Assembly (NCBI GenBank): GCA_026826555.1
Contig: JAKSZT010053837.1
Location: forward strand, 1,190,210 to 1,254,209
DNA length: 64,000 nucleotides
Direction of reading: 5' to 3'
DNA from: Tolypeutes matacus
Lineage: Eukaryota > Chordata > Mammalia > Cingulata > Chlamyphoridae
A program made the translations under genes and the position numbers. Under the pieces are notes generated by a model, which was given only the letters and a program-made list of their open reading frames with translations, made no database searches and had not been told where the DNA came from. Positions 11,564-22,600 of this stretch are shown in pieces (the stretch's first letter is position 1; each line of letters begins with the position of its first letter).

Positions 11564-12995
11564 TTTAGCTTTGTTTTGTAGTTTTCTACATATAGGTTCT
11601 GTACATCCTTAGTTGAATTGATTCCTAGGTATTTGAGTTTTTTTGTTGCTATTGTAAACTGAATTTTTCCCCTGATTTCCTCCTCAGATTGTTCAATACT
11701 AGTGAACAGAATCATTTTTTATTTTTGTATGTTGATCTTGTATCCTGCCATTTTGCTGAACTCGTTTATTAGTTCAAGTAGCGTTGTCATAGACATTTCA
11801 GAATTTTCTATATATAAGATCATGTCATCTGTGAATAATGAGACTTTTACTTCCTCTTTTCCTATTAGGATGCTTTTATTTTTTCTTGTCTAATTGCTCT
11901 AGCTAGAACTTCTAGCACAATGTTGAATAACAGTGGTGACAGTGGGCATCTCTGTCTTGTTCCTGACCTTAGAGGGAAAGCTTTCAGCCTTTCCCCATTA
12001 ATGATGGCTGTGGGTTTTTCATATATGCACTTTATCATGTTGAGGAATTTTCCTTCTATTCCTATCTTTTGAAGTGCTTTTATCCAGAAAGGATGCTGGA
12101 TTTTGTCGAGTGCCTTTTCTGCATTGATTCAGATGATCAAAAATTTTTCCCTTCAATTTGTTAATGTGGTATATTACATTAATTGATTTTCTTATGTTGA
12201 ACTAGCCTTGCATACCAGGAATAAATCCCACTTGGCCGTGGTGTATAAGTCTTTTTATTTGCTGTTGGATTCTCTTTGCAAGTCTTTTGTTGAGATTTTT
12301 TTGTATCTATGTACATTAGAGAGACTGGTCTATAATTTTCTTTTCTTGTAGTGTATTTATCTTTCTTTAGTATTAGGGTGATGTTGGCATCATGAAATGT
12401 ATTAGGTAATTTACTCTCCTCTTCAATTTTTTGTAAGAGTTTAAACAGGATTAGTGTTCATTCTTCTCTAAATGTTTGGTAGAATTTACCTGTGAAGCCA
12501 TCTGGTCCTGCATTTTTCTTTGTTGGGAGATTTTTGGTGACTGCTCCAATCTCTTTAAATGTGATTGGTTTGTTAAGTTGTTGTATTTCTTGCAGTGTCA
12601 GTGTAGGTTGTTTGTGGTTTCTAGGAATTTGTTCATTTCATCTAGGTTGTCTAGTTTGTTGGTATACAGTTTCTCATAATATCCTCTTACAATCCTTTTT
12701 ATTTTTGTGGAGTCAATCATAATTTCCCCCCTTTCATTTCTGATTTTATTTATTTGCTACATCTCTCCTTTTTTCTCTGTTAGTCTAACTAAGTCAATTT
12801 TATTGATCTTTTCAAAGAACTAGCTTTGGTTTTGTTGATTTTCTCTATTGTTTTTTGGTTCTCAATTTCATTTATTTCTGCTCTAATCTTTATTATTTCT
12901 TTCCTTCTGCTTCCTTTGGGAATGGTTTGCTGTTCTTTTTCTAGTTTCTCCAGTTGTTCAGTTAGATCTTTGATGTTAGCTCTTTCTTCATTTTT

Positions 12996-13169
12996 TTTTT
13001 TAATTTTATTTATTTATTCATTTATCCCCCCCTTGCTGCTTGTGCTCGCTGGGTCAGCTAACCACGCCGTGCGGGCGGGCTTGCCTTCACCAGGAGGCCC
13101 CGGGAACCGAACCCGGGGCCTCCCATATGGTAAATGGGAGCCCTACTGATTGAGCCACAGCCGCTTCCC
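12996..13169 (-). mobile_element. DAS-type SINE, young monomer
   Basis: This is an antisense copy of the CpG-rich monomer with inverted B-box GGGAACCGAACCCGGGGCC. It is flanked by TTTCTTCATTTTT at 12983-12995 and 13170-13182 (13 bp, perfect). It is inserted in the endonuclease/linker part of L1 B ORF2. Confidence 0.95.
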
Positions 13170-13976
13170 TTTCTTCATTTTTAATATAGGCATTTAGGGC
13201 TATAAATTTCTCTCTCAGCACTGCCTTCTCTGTATTCCATGTTTTGATAACTTCTGTTCTTGTTTTCATTTGTCTCAATATATTTACTAATTTCACTTAC
13301 AATTTCTTCTTTGACCCACTGTGTTTAGGAGTGTGTTGTTGAGCCTCCACACATTTGTAAATTTCCCCCTTTCCCATCTATTATTGATTTTCAGTTTCAT
13401 TCTTTTATGATCTGAGAAGGTGCTTTGTATAATTTCAATCTTTTTATATTTATTGAGACATGCCTTGTGACCCAACATGTGGTGGAGAAAAATCCATGAG
13501 CACTTGAGAAGAATGTATAACCCTCTGATTTGGGATGCAACATTCTGTAAAAGCCTGCTAGGTCCAGCTCATTTATCATGTTGTTCAAGTTTTCCCTTTC
13601 CTTGTTGTTCTATCTAATGATGTGAGTGGTGTGTTGAAGTCTCCAACTATTATTGTAGAAATGTCTATTTCTCCCTTCATTTTTGCCAGAGTTTGCCTCA
13701 TGTATTTTGGGGCACACTGGTTAGGTGTATAGACATTTATGACTGTTATTTCTTCCCGGTGGATTGTCCCTTTTATTCATATATAATGGCCTTCTGTATC
13801 TCTTATAACGTTTTTGCATTTAAAGGCTGTTTTTTTCAGATATTAGTATAGCTACCCCTGCTCTTTTTTTGCTTACTGTTTGCATGGAGATTTTTATTTC
13901 CCCAAAATTTCACTTTCAGCCAGTTTGTATTCCCAGGTCTAAGGTGAGTATCTTGTAGGCAGCATATGGATGGCTC

Positions 13977-13977
<1 letters not shown>

Positions 13978-14007
<30 letters not shown>
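13978..14007. repeat. (TA)n simple repeat
   Basis: A run of TA dinucleotides of about 28 bases lies within the L1 B endonuclease region. It probably arose by slippage at a TATAT motif in the element. Confidence 0.9.
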
Positions 14008-14352
14008 CTGTCAGCCTATATCTTTTGATTGGGGAGTTTAATTCTTTCACATTCAATGATATTACTGTAAATGCATTATTTACTTCCATCATTTTATTCC
14101 TTGGTTTTCAAATGTCATATCTTATTTTTGTCCGTCTTTTTACTCTTTTGGTTATCCTTTCTGCTATTCTTGGCTTCTATGCTCTACTCCAAGCCTCTCT
14201 CTCTTGTCTTTTTCTTTCAGGCTCTAAGGCTTCCTTTAATATTTCCTGCAAAGGCAGATTCTTTCTTACAAACTCTCTTAGTTTCTGTTTGTTTGTGAAT
14301 ATTTTATACTCATCTTCATATTTGAAGGACAGTTTTGCTGGATAAAGAATTC

Positions 14353-15204
14353 TCAGCTGGCAATTTTCTCTTTCAGTATCCTAATTGTATCATACCACTG
14401 TCTTCTCGACTCCATGGTTTCTGATGAGAAATCTGCACTAAGTCTTACTGGGTGTCCCTTGTATGTGATGGTTTGCTTCTCCCCTGATGCTCTTAGAATT
14501 TTCTCTTTATCTTTGATTTTTGACATTCTGAGTAGTATATGTCTTGGAGTAGGTCCATTTGGAATTAATCTGATTGGGCTACACCATGCTTCTTGGACAT
14601 GTAAACCCATTTCTTTCTTGAATGTTGGGAAATTTTCAGCCATTATTTCCTCAAATACTCTTTCTGCCCCTTTTCTCTTCTCTTTCTCTGAAACTCCCAT
14701 GACATGTATGTTGTTGCATTTTGTGTTATCATTTAACTCTCTGGGCCTTTGCTAAAATTTTTTCCATTCTTTTCTCTCTGTTCTTGTCTCTCTTCAATTT
14801 CAGCTGTTATATCTTCTGTATCACTTATTCTTTCTCCTGTCATTTCAAGTCTGCTGTTTTATGCCTCTAATGTGTTTTTGTTGCTTTTTTTTAATTTGTT
14901 TTGTTTTTTCTAATGTGTTTTTTATCTCACTTATTCTGTCTTTCATTCCCATGAGTTCTGTTACTTTTCTATTCAGGTTTTCAAATTCTTCTTTGTGCTC
15001 ACTCAGTGTCTTCTTGATGTCCTTTTTCTCTTTAGCCGTATTGTCTTTCAACTCATTAAGTTGATTTTGTAAATTTGTATGAATCTCATTGATTATTTGT
15101 CTCAAACCCTGTGTGTCATCTGGGTCTTTGATTAAGTCCTTTGCTTGGGCCATTTCTTCCATTTTCTTAGTATGGTTTTTAATTTTTTGCTGATATCTAG
15201 GCAT
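14353..15204 (-). pseudogene. L1 B ORF1 remnant
   Basis: Two frames on the minus strand make up most of ORF1p. The first (15204-14845, 119 codons) starts MPRYQQKIKNH and is rich in K, E, Q and L with heptad spacing, as in the coiled coil. The second (14700-14353, 115 codons) holds the RNA-binding part (ERVFEEIMAENFPTF, then PRHILLRMSKIKDKEKIL) and the C-terminal domain (RLSADFSSETMESRRQW). A stop and frame change between 14845 and 14700 separates them. Normal L1 ORF1p is about 300-340 residues, so the two pieces account for most of it. Confidence 0.88.
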
Positions 15205-15991
15205 CTGATTATGATGGTGAGTTTTCTCTGTTGCTCAATTTCTCTCTCTTTTGTAGGGATTTAGTGGTGGGAGACTTTATTATTGCCATTCTTTGATTCT
15301 TGGTTCAACTGGTTCTAGGTCTTTAGGATATTCCCTGTTGGTTGCTCAAATGTGGGCCCTGGACCCAGTAAAGGTTGCAGACCCACTTCCAAGTACCTTG
15401 GGTAGGGAACCTGAAAAAGCGTCACTTACTTACTTTTAATTTCCTCACATACATGCACTTCCTTGTCTGGCCAGCAGATGGTGCTCTCAGTTCAAAGCCT
15501 GGTAAGAGTGTGTTTGCTGCAACGTGGACTGGATCAACGTGACAGAGGCTCTTGCCTGAAGGCTAAAAGCCTCACAGTTGTAACTTTCTCAAAGACAGCT
15601 CCAACCTTTGCTGGCAGCCCCCTCTCTTTTCCCGGGTAGGAAATAATTCCACTCCCCTCTGCATCCTCAACAACCAGTCAGTCTCTTTAGTCCTGTGCCA
15701 GCTCCCAAGCCAAACAATGGCACAGCCCCACCCAGCCTGGAGGGCTCCTGGGACACAGCAGACCAAATTTGTGGGTCAAAACCTGAATCAGCCTTAGGCT
15801 GCATCCCTCTCTCTCCCATTTCCTGGGAGGTGGATCCCTTTGACTCCCTTGTCTGTAACTGCAGGCCCAAGGTGTCTAAAACATAGAACTTTTTTTTCCC
15901 CAACTTTTCTGCCTGTCCTCTAACTATTTTTCTGTGAGAAGAAAAAGTCCTTTGTCTTTCTAATCTGCCATCTTCCTACAAAGGGCCTCAG
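15205..15991 (-). promoter_or_regulatory. L1 B 5' UTR (internal promoter region)
   Basis: About 790 bp lie between the ORF1 start and the 5' duplication. The minus-strand start resembles the usual L1 beginning (AAGATGGCAGATTAGA around 15960-15977), where an internal pol II promoter and a YY1-type site (AAGATGGC) normally lie. Promoter activity is inferred from the family only. Confidence 0.7.
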
Positions 15992-16004
15992 ATATGATAT
16001 TCTT

Positions 16005-16850
16005 ATTTAACAATTATTTTCTTTCAGCACTTTAAATATTTCATCCCATTGTCTTCTTGTCTCCATGGTTTCTGATGAGAAATTGACACTTAATCCTATT
16101 GGAATTCCCTTGTACATAACTCATTGCTTTTGTCTTGTAATTTCAGAATTCTCTTCTTGTCCTTGTCATTGGACATTCAATTACTATGTGCCTAGGTGTG
16201 GTTTCCTATAAGTTTATCCTGTTTGGATTTCACTGGGCTCTTTGAATATGAATACTCATGTCCTTCATTAAATTTGGGGAATTTTCTGCCATCATGTCTT
16301 TGAATATTCCTTCTGCCCTTTTCTCTCTTTCTTCTTTTGGTATTTCCATAATACATATATTCACAAGCTTATGGTGTTCCACTGGTGTCTCAGGATCAAT
16401 TCATTCTTTTTTATTCTTTCTTCTTTCTGCTCCTCACCCTGAATCATTTCAATTTTCTTGTCTTCTATATCCCTGATTCTTTCTTCAGCCAACTTCAAAT
16501 TGCTGTTGAAATTCTCTGAGAATTTTTCATTCCAGTTTTTGTGTTCCTCAGCTACAGTATTTCTGTTTGGTCCCTATTGATAATCTCAAAGAAATTCCTA
16601 TATTGTTCATTCACTGTTTTCATCATATCTTTTTGTTCTTTCTCCATGTTTTTCTTTATCTTCCTTGTCATATTGAGGATCATTCTTTTAAAGTCTCTGT
16701 TCAGTAAGTCCAGAGTCTGATCTCCTTCACTGATGATTTCTGGACTTTCATCTTGTTCATTTGGATGGGATTTCATTTCCTATTTCTTTGTTTGTCTTGT
16801 AATCTCTTGTTGCATATCACTATACATTTTCATATTTTAAAGTGTTAACT
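16005..16850 (-). pseudogene. L1 A ORF1 N-terminal and middle part
   Basis: This is the continuation of L1 A beyond L1 B. On the minus strand the 74-codon frame 16776-16552 reads MKSHPNEQDESPEIISEGDQ, then a lysine/glutamate-rich coiled-coil stretch with DLLNRDFKRMIL and KEQKDMMKTVNEQYRNFF. Further pieces toward 16005 match the RNA-binding part. The frames are broken. Confidence 0.75.
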
Positions 16851-18171
16851 CTGGGATTTAGTTCCTGAGCTGTCTGCTCCTTGAATTTGTATCCAGCTAG
16901 TGAGATGATGGAGTTTTTCCTGAATGCCAGGAGCTAATCAAAACAAACAAACCAAAGCAAAAACACCTTTCACTATCTCTGCAAACTGGCTCTGCTTTGG
17001 TTGGTGGTCTCCTTCAGAGCTAAGCCCTCCTATCAAGAAGATCAGCCTGAGGTAAATGTGAAGTGCAAGGTCCTCTCTGTCTTATCTGATCCTGCATGAA
17101 TCCCTGAAGTCTGCTTCTTTTCCTTGGCTTATGCTTGCTAAAGGCCTTAGGAATTCCCTGTTTAAAATTATAGGAGTTCAAGTGAATGTCCCCTCTACTC
17201 CCTTTAAAATACTTTCATGCTCTCCTGGTTGCTCCCATAAGTTACTTAATGCAGGTAGTCCTTTGCTCCAGGCTGTTTCAACATAAATGTTTCCCATGCT
17301 GTCTCAGCTGTCTGCAAGCTGCTTCTCTGCCTCAGGGCAAACTCTGGGATGGTGAGCCTGAGACAAGTTCCCCAGCTCAGTCTTTCAGACTTCCACCTGA
17401 CAGTTGGCACTGACATATATGCATCCCAGTGTGCACACAGGGGCCACTCTGCTCCCTCTGGAACTGGACCAGAGACCCACAATGGAAATGTAAGATGGCT
17501 CCATTCCTTGTTGTGGAGGGGGTGGGGGAAGGACCAGCATGGACAACAGGAGCTTCTTCTATGCCTTTTTTTTTTTAAGGAGGTACCAGGGATTGAACCC
17601 AGGACCTTGTATGTGGGTGGCAGGTGTCCAACCACTGAGCTACATCCCCTCCTTTCTTTTATGCCTTTTGAAGCTGAGTTTTCTTGACTTAACACTTGCC
17701 CAGTTAATGCAGCACTTAACTCTTTTCCATAGTTTTGAGGATGATTACTGTCTTTAAGATTCCTCTGCCACCTTTTCCCAAGGGGTTTTGGAACAATGGC
17801 TGCCCTCAGAGTCAGCTCCCAGTGATCTAAAGAGTTGTTCAAAAGCAGTGATCAGTGATCAGACCACACACCCTCGGAGTTTGGAGAACTTGTCCTACAC
17901 TGGCACCAGCAAGCTGTGCCAAAAGTCTGAGCTTCAATCCCTACTGCTGCCCACCATGAAGCTGGGGGAAAGGAGATGGTAACTGCTTCAGGAAAGGTGA
18001 AACTCACTGGCATTTATCAAATTCACCAGACTCTTCCTCCTGCCCCTCTCTGGATACTGCAGTGTTCCAGAAGACTCCAGATTTGCAAAATAGTTTCCTC
18101 CCCATTCAATAGTTGTTTTCTAGGAGTGACTGATTCCTAGGGCTTCATACTTTGCCATCTTCCCACAATCC
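16851..18171 (-). promoter_or_regulatory. L1 A 5' UTR
   Basis: GC-richer than the coding part, it ends (5' side) with the GGGAAGATGGCAAAGTATGA-type start near 18150-18168. A minus-strand frame of 198 codons (17842-17246) runs through this UTR and through the SINE at 17570; I treat it as spurious. The region resembles the 5' UTR of L1 C (49815 onward). Confidence 0.7.
17570..17653 (-). mobile_element. Short SINE in L1 A 5' UTR
   Basis: An antisense tRNA-like unit has inverted B-box GGGATTGAACCCAGGACC and a poly(T) head. Flanks TTCTT(C/T)TATGCCTTTT at 17554-17569 and 17654-17669 differ at one base, consistent with a target duplication. Confidence 0.85.
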
Positions 18172-18176
18172 TCTAT

Positions 18177-18350
18177 TGAGATATATTTTGAAGGTAAAGC
18201 CCACAGGATTTGCTAACAGATTGAAGTCTGGAATAAGAGAAAGAGGGGTATAGAGAAAGGCTCCAAGTTTCTCACCCTGAAAATTTGGAAGGGTCAATTG
18301 ACATTTATTGAAATAGGGGTGTCCATAAGAGGAGTAGGATTGGTTTGAGA
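18177..18350 (+). mobile_element. Ancient mammal-wide repeat, right part
   Basis: This resumes the repeat of 2465-3378: ATATTTTGAAGGTAAAGCCC, ACAGGATTTGCTAACAGATTG, then AGAGAAAGAGG and CTCCAAGTTTCTCACC. The join across L1 A is collinear with the family as I know it, which is good evidence that the whole 14.8 kb between them was inserted. Confidence 0.7.
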
Positions 18351-18704
18351 AGTCAGAGGAGGAAGGAATTTATCCACCGATGCTTCTCTCCCATGAGACA
18401 TTCGCTTCCTTGAACTTGTACCCATATAGGTGCCAAGCAGGTCTTAGCTCCTGGGCACAAGATGAGAGGTACACAGAGTGGCACAAGGTGAGGAGCTGTC
18501 GAGTCGGTCCATGTGAAGTCTATCATAGCCCAGGCAGAGCTGGCTACCACAGTGGCAGCTGTAACAGAGCCAGTGGCCACAGACCCCTAGAAGGATAAGG
18601 CCAGAGGGTCTGAAGAAGTGCAAAGTGACTGACATATGTAGCGAGGAAGTAATAGAGCCAGGCTTCAAGTGCCATTCACTCAGTTGCTATGATATACTGC
18701 CTTT
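18351..18704. other. Non-coding stretch, nothing recognised
   Basis: It may include the diverged tail of the ancient repeat. Open frames here (75, 72 and 74 codons on both strands) overlap each other and match nothing I know. Confidence 0.4.
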
Positions 18705-19233
18705 CAGAATAAAACCCAAACCCCTTGACAGGCCCTCCAGTGCCTGACATACGCTGGCCCTGCCATCTGTCCAACACTAGTCTTTTTCACTCTCCAAGCT
18801 CCAGGCACATTGTTCTTCTTTCAGTTCCTAAACCACACCCAATCCCTTTCTGTAGCAGGACTTTAGCACGTGTAAGTCCCTCTGCATGAAGTGTGTTTTC
18901 TTCCCCTTTTACATGGCAATCCCTTTCTTATCTTCTAGTCACAGCCTAAGAGTCACTTCTCAGAGTGGCCTTCCTGACCACCCTAACATAAAAAGGATTT
19001 CCCTGTGTCATTTTCTTCCTCAACTCCATGTGCATTTCTTGCACAACACTTATGGCAACTTGAAATACTTTTATTAATTTCTTTGGTAACTTCTTTTTTG
19101 TCTGTCTCCCCCACTAGTCTGTATCCTCTTGGGGCAGAGGCAATGTCTCTCTTCTTCACCATTTTATCCTCGGCCTGGAACATAATACCTGACCCAAGAA
19201 GATGCTCAATAAATATTTGTGGAATGGATGACT
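18705..19233 (+). mobile_element. L2 LINE 3' end relic
   Basis: It follows the L2 3' region, including the CTCCAAGCTCCAGGCACAT-type block near 18795, the CCTGACCACC block near 18976 and the terminal CTCAATAAATATTTGTGGAATG near 19203-19224. It is sense-oriented and old. Confidence 0.85.
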
Positions 19234-19528
19234 AAAGTTTGTTTTGTTTTCTATATGAAATAGATTTTGCGTCCTAAGTACAAGCTCTACCAAATAGCCT
19301 GACAGACAAATGAGAGGTACTGGTAAGTGAAGGTAATGGACTGGAAGGAAATGAGTTGGATGATCTGGTTCTCTCGAATTTCTTTCCAGCTCTGAGAGTC
19401 CTTGAACTATACAAACTATTTTTTAAGGAAATGCAAAGCAAATAGGAAAGAAGAAAATGTAGGAATTCCTTAGGAAGTTCAAAAGAAGAAATGTAGACAA
19501 TCTGCAATATTTTATGACAAATTCTTTC
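19234..19528. other. Non-coding stretch, nothing recognised
   Basis: A purine-rich stretch with no recognisable element or coding frame. Confidence 0.4.
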
Positions 19529-20041
19529 AAGCAGGGTTTTAAAATTATTTTTTTTTAATTTAATCTATTTTTTAATTGGATAAATTGTAGGTTTACAGAA
19601 ATATGCAGAAAATACAGAGTTCCCATATAGCCCTTTCACATACACAGTTTTCCCAATTATTAACACTTTGCATTAGTGTGGTAACTTTGTTACAATTAAT
19701 GAAACAATATATTTATAGTTATGCTATTAACTTCAGTCCATAGTTTATTTTAGGGCTCAATGTTTTGTTGTACAGGCCTGCGGTTTTTTAAATTTTAGTA
19801 ACATATACACAACCTAAAATTTCCCCCCTTTAAACCACATTTAAATATATAATTTGGTGGAGTTAATTACATTCACAGTGCTGTGCTACCACCACCACCA
19901 TCCATTTCCAAAATGTTTTCATCACCCTAAACAGAAACTCTGTGCCAATTCAGAATTAACTCCCCACTCCCTACCCACACCCCTATCCTAGGTAATCTGT
20001 ATCCTAGTTTCTGACTCTCTGAATTTGTAAAGCAGGGTTTT
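19529..20041 (-). mobile_element. 5'-truncated L1 insertion (3' UTR only)
   Basis: The body 19541-20029 matches the L1 A 3' UTR (compare ATTAACACTTTGCATTAGTGTG with 3460-3480, and CACCACCACCATCCAT with 3670-3680). It has a T-rich head and is flanked by a perfect 12-bp duplication, AAGCAGGGTTTT, at 19529-19540 and 20030-20041. Only about 490 bp of the element was copied. Confidence 0.9.
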
Positions 20042-20136
20042 GAATCTTTGAATCTATGAATGAGCTTTTAAAAACCCAAGAACCACATCAAATTGTATGC
20101 AAAAATGTGTCTCTATGTGTACATGTGCAAAAGCAT

Positions 20137-20535
20137 GAATTTAATTCATTTCTGTGGGGGTGAACCCATTGTTAGCAGGGCCTTTTGATGAGATTATGTC
20201 AGTTAAGGTGTGGCCACCTCAATCAGGATGGGTCTTAGTCCTGTTCTGGAGTCCTTTATAAGCATAATGAAATGCAGACAGAGAGAAAAAGCCACAGGAA
20301 GCCAAAAGTCGGACATCAGCAGAACCTGGAAGAGAACCAAGAGGCCAGGAGAGGCTGCTATGGGCATTGCCATGTGACAGAGGAGCCAAGGACCGAGACT
20401 TGCCAGAGCCAGCCCCAGAACACCAGTCTTTGGTAAGACAATATCGCCTAATGACACCTTGGTTTGGACTTTCTTTTAGCCTCAAAACCATGAGCTAATA
20501 AATTCCCATTGTTCAAACTGACCCATTGAATGGTT
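20137..20535 (+). mobile_element. ERVL/MaLR-like solo LTR, 5'-truncated
   Basis: This is one of at least five LTRs of one family in the window (also 23476, 28730, 50372, 63715). Landmarks are TGAACCCATTGTTAGC, a TATA-like CTTTATAAG at 20254-20262, GCCATGTGACAGAGGAGCC and a polyadenylation signal AATAAA at 20497-20502. The structure resembles mammalian MaLR LTRs (MST/THE1 type), but the sequence is a lineage variant. No internal viral genes accompany it. Confidence 0.7.
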
Positions 20536-20975
20536 CTCTAGGGAAATAGAGCCAACAGGAGATTTATATTATCTAAATATTATAAAATGTTTTAATAGAA
20601 AGTGGTTTGCATGACTATGGGGATCGACAAGTCCAAATTCTGTAGGGCAGGCTGCAAGCTGGGAACTTTGATGAAGGTTTTCAATGAATTCCCCAGGAGA
20701 AGCTGGCTGGCTGAAGTAGAGATGGAAATTCTTTTTTCTAACTGCTAAAATCATTACTTCTCCCTTTAAGGCCTTCAGATGATTGGGTGAGATGTCTCTC
20801 ATTGCTGAAGGGAATCTCCTCAGTTGATTGTAGATGTCATCAGCCATAGATGAAATCAACTTACTGATGATTTATATCCATGAAATATCCTTGCAGGCCA
20901 GTGCTTGCTTGACCAAACAACTGGACACCATAACCTGGCCAAGTTGACTCATGAACTTAATCATCACAAATGGTA
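20536..20975 (-). mobile_element. Old LTR-like mammalian repeat, antisense
   Basis: It starts CTCTAGGGAAATAGAGCC and ends near CCTGGCCAAGTTGACTCATG. This matches a common mammalian repeat whose sense strand begins with a TTAATTTTATGTGTCAACTTG-like block. I know the sequence but not a secure family name. Confidence 0.5.
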
Positions 20976-21784
20976 TTTACTTTACTAGCCAACAAAACTC
21001 AAACAAGGTTCTGTCAGATTTGAAAAGGAATCCATAACCTCCAACTGGCTGGGAAACACTCATTGATTGCACCAACTTATAGGTAATCTACACTCACTTT
21101 CTCAGTTTTCAAATGAAGAAATCAAAGCAATGCTGAAATTCATACAATAAATTAGGTGACAAGGAGGCCCAGGAGTCACATCTGTCAACTCCCAATCCAC
21201 TGGTCTTTGCTGTGCCACAATACCTTCCTGAAATTTAGTCATGGAATACTATGTGAAGAAAAAAGAAAAGTTTAATTTCTTAAAAGAAAGGAGAGAAATC
21301 CAAACAGGTTGATTACAAAGGTAAAAGAAAAAAAAAATTAGAGAAGCCTCAAGAGGTCCACCAAACAGTTCTCTGATTCCAGGCAAAATTCCTCTAAAAA
21401 TCCTGGATTGTTTATTTTTCAAGATGGTTAAAGAATATGAAGGAAAGGGCCAAAATAATGATTCAAACATTTAGCTTAGAAACAGAGATAGCTAGATTAT
21501 CTTTATTCATAAACATAAGTATGACTATATACCCAAGTTGTCCACAAAAAAGCATTGGGAAAAAAATGCATCAACTGGCAATTTATCAAGGTCCAGTGCT
21601 TGTCTATGAAGCAAGGCAATAAAGAAACATGGCCTGTTTTCTCCCAGCTACTAAGATAACAAAGCTCCATGAACATTTGATTATATTTCACAATATCAGC
21701 TCAAGGCTAATGTAAGTAGATGAAATCGGTGATCTCCAGGTCTCATGTTAGGCAATTCATCACTTTTGTTCAGGGAGCTTCAGC
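20976..21784. other. Non-coding stretch, nothing recognised
   Basis: An AT-rich stretch with a few 60-75 codon frames and no family resemblance. No exon-like segment with splice signals and conserved reading frame was evident. Confidence 0.4.
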
Positions 21785-21900
21785 TATTAGGGGACCTGAG
21801 TCTAAATATTACATTTGCCACTCATTTCATGAACTTGGACAAGTTAACTTCTCTGCTTCTCAGTTTCTTCCATTTTCACAGTGGAAACAAAAGCTGATTT
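21785..21900 (+). mobile_element. MIR SINE relic
   Basis: The core region follows MIR: CCTGAGTCTAAAT, then CATGAACTTGGACAAGTTAACTT, then CTCAGTTTCTTCCATTTTC. These correspond to the 'gacctTGGGCAAGTtacttaac...CTCAGTTTCctcatctg' core. Confidence 0.75.
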
Positions 21901-21904
21901 TAGA

Positions 21905-22247
21905 CAATGTTTTTCAAACCTTTTTTGATTATGACCCACAATAAGACATATATTTTATGATCTATGCATACACAACATAAACGCCTGTAATTGAAACAAA
22001 AGTTTCACAAAGCAACACTGACTCTTTGTATATTTAGTGCACACTGATATTTTCCATGCTATTAAATTATGTCTCCTTCCATCTTTCCTTCCTTCCTTCC
22101 TTCCTTCCTTACCTCTTTCCTTCCTTCCTTCCTCCCTCCCCCCCTCCCATCCTTTCTTCCTTCCTTTCTTCAATGCAGGTTGTGACCAATTACATTGATT
22201 TCATGACCTACATGTGAGTCACAACCTATAGTTTAATAAACATTATG
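21905..22247 (+). mobile_element. MER58-like hAT-Charlie DNA transposon relic
   Basis: The left end CAATGTTTTTCAAACC (21905-21920) and right end GTTTAATAAACATTATG (22231-22247) are imperfect inverted repeats. The interior reads GATTATGACCCACAATAAG and later TTGATTTCATGACCTACATG, as in MER58. A TTCC-rich tract (22078-22172) lies in the middle. Confidence 0.6.
22078..22172. repeat. (TTCC)n microsatellite
   Basis: A run of TTCC units degrades into C-rich CCCTCCCCCCCTCCC. It lies inside the MER58-like relic. Confidence 0.92.
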
Positions 22248-22600
22248 AAAAACATTAAAACCACTTGTAGCTTTCATATTCTACTAATAAACTCTCAACA
22301 AGAACCGCATCAATAGTAAAGTCAATTTCATTGAATTTCAATTTTCTGCCTTCCCTTGTTGAAGGTTATAATGGGCAATGATATAGAATTACAGGCAGAG
22401 AAGGGAAAATAAGAGCTTAGTGCATCCACCAAAGGAAATTTGGCCTTAAACTAATTTAGCTTTGACCATAGTGAAAAAGGCAGAGGACATCCACCACTAA
22501 CTTGGAAAGTTTTCACTGAAATGTTTTTATTGCTGTTTTTTGTTTTGTTTTGTTTTGCTTTGCTTTGTTTTTAAGACTGCCCATGGATGTGTCAGGGTTT
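22248..22600. other. Non-coding stretch with a (TTTTG)n run
   Basis: No gene was seen. A TTTTG/TTTGC pentamer run occupies about 22538-22573, probably from an eroded poly(T) head. The remainder is unassigned. Confidence 0.5.

Larger units (their letters stand above)
9912..14060 (-). pseudogene. L1 B ORF2 remnant
   Basis: The longest surviving frame is 139 codons (10331-9912), covering the C-terminal segment with [18 protein letters not shown] (the cysteine-rich motif), IPLLGIY and CPSTDKWINKLW. After MEYY it leaves the family sequence. Upstream fragments follow the RT and endonuclease order, with many stops. SINEs at 11313 and 12996 interrupt it. It is not functional as it stands. Confidence 0.88.
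9071..15991 (-). mobile_element. L1 B: full-length L1 nested in L1 A
   Basis: This 6.9-kb antisense L1 is bounded by a perfect 13-bp duplication, ATATGATATTCTT, at 9058-9070 and 15992-16004. It contains an oligo(T) head (the poly(A) tail on the minus strand), a 3' UTR, ORF2 (about 14060 to 9965), ORF1 (15204 to about 14280) and a 5' UTR beginning with GGAAGATGGCAGATTAG-type sequence (near 15975 on the minus strand). Two SINEs (11313-11563 and 12996-13169) are inserted. It is younger than L1 A because it splits L1 A's ORF1. Confidence 0.94.
3379..18171 (-). mobile_element. L1 A: near-complete old L1, antisense, with nested insertions
   Basis: Read on the minus strand it runs from a 5' UTR start (GGGAAGATGGC-type motif around 18153-18168) through ORF1 (16850 to 16005, continuing 9057 to 8760), ORF2 (about 8050 to 4225) and a 3' UTR ending at an oligo(T) tract (3379-3388). 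L1 B (9071-15991) is inserted in its ORF1, and SINEs lie at 5021-5222, 7104-7291, 8387-8749 and 17570-17653. The flanking ancient repeat is continuous across the insertion. Both ORFs carry many stops and frameshifts. L1 C at 49815-60765 has a similar 5' start and looks like the same subfamily. Confidence 0.9.

Noticed and set aside
17246..17842. 198-codon minus-strand open frame
   Set aside because: It lies in the L1 A 5' UTR and runs straight through the antisense SINE at 17570-17653; no domain is recognisable.
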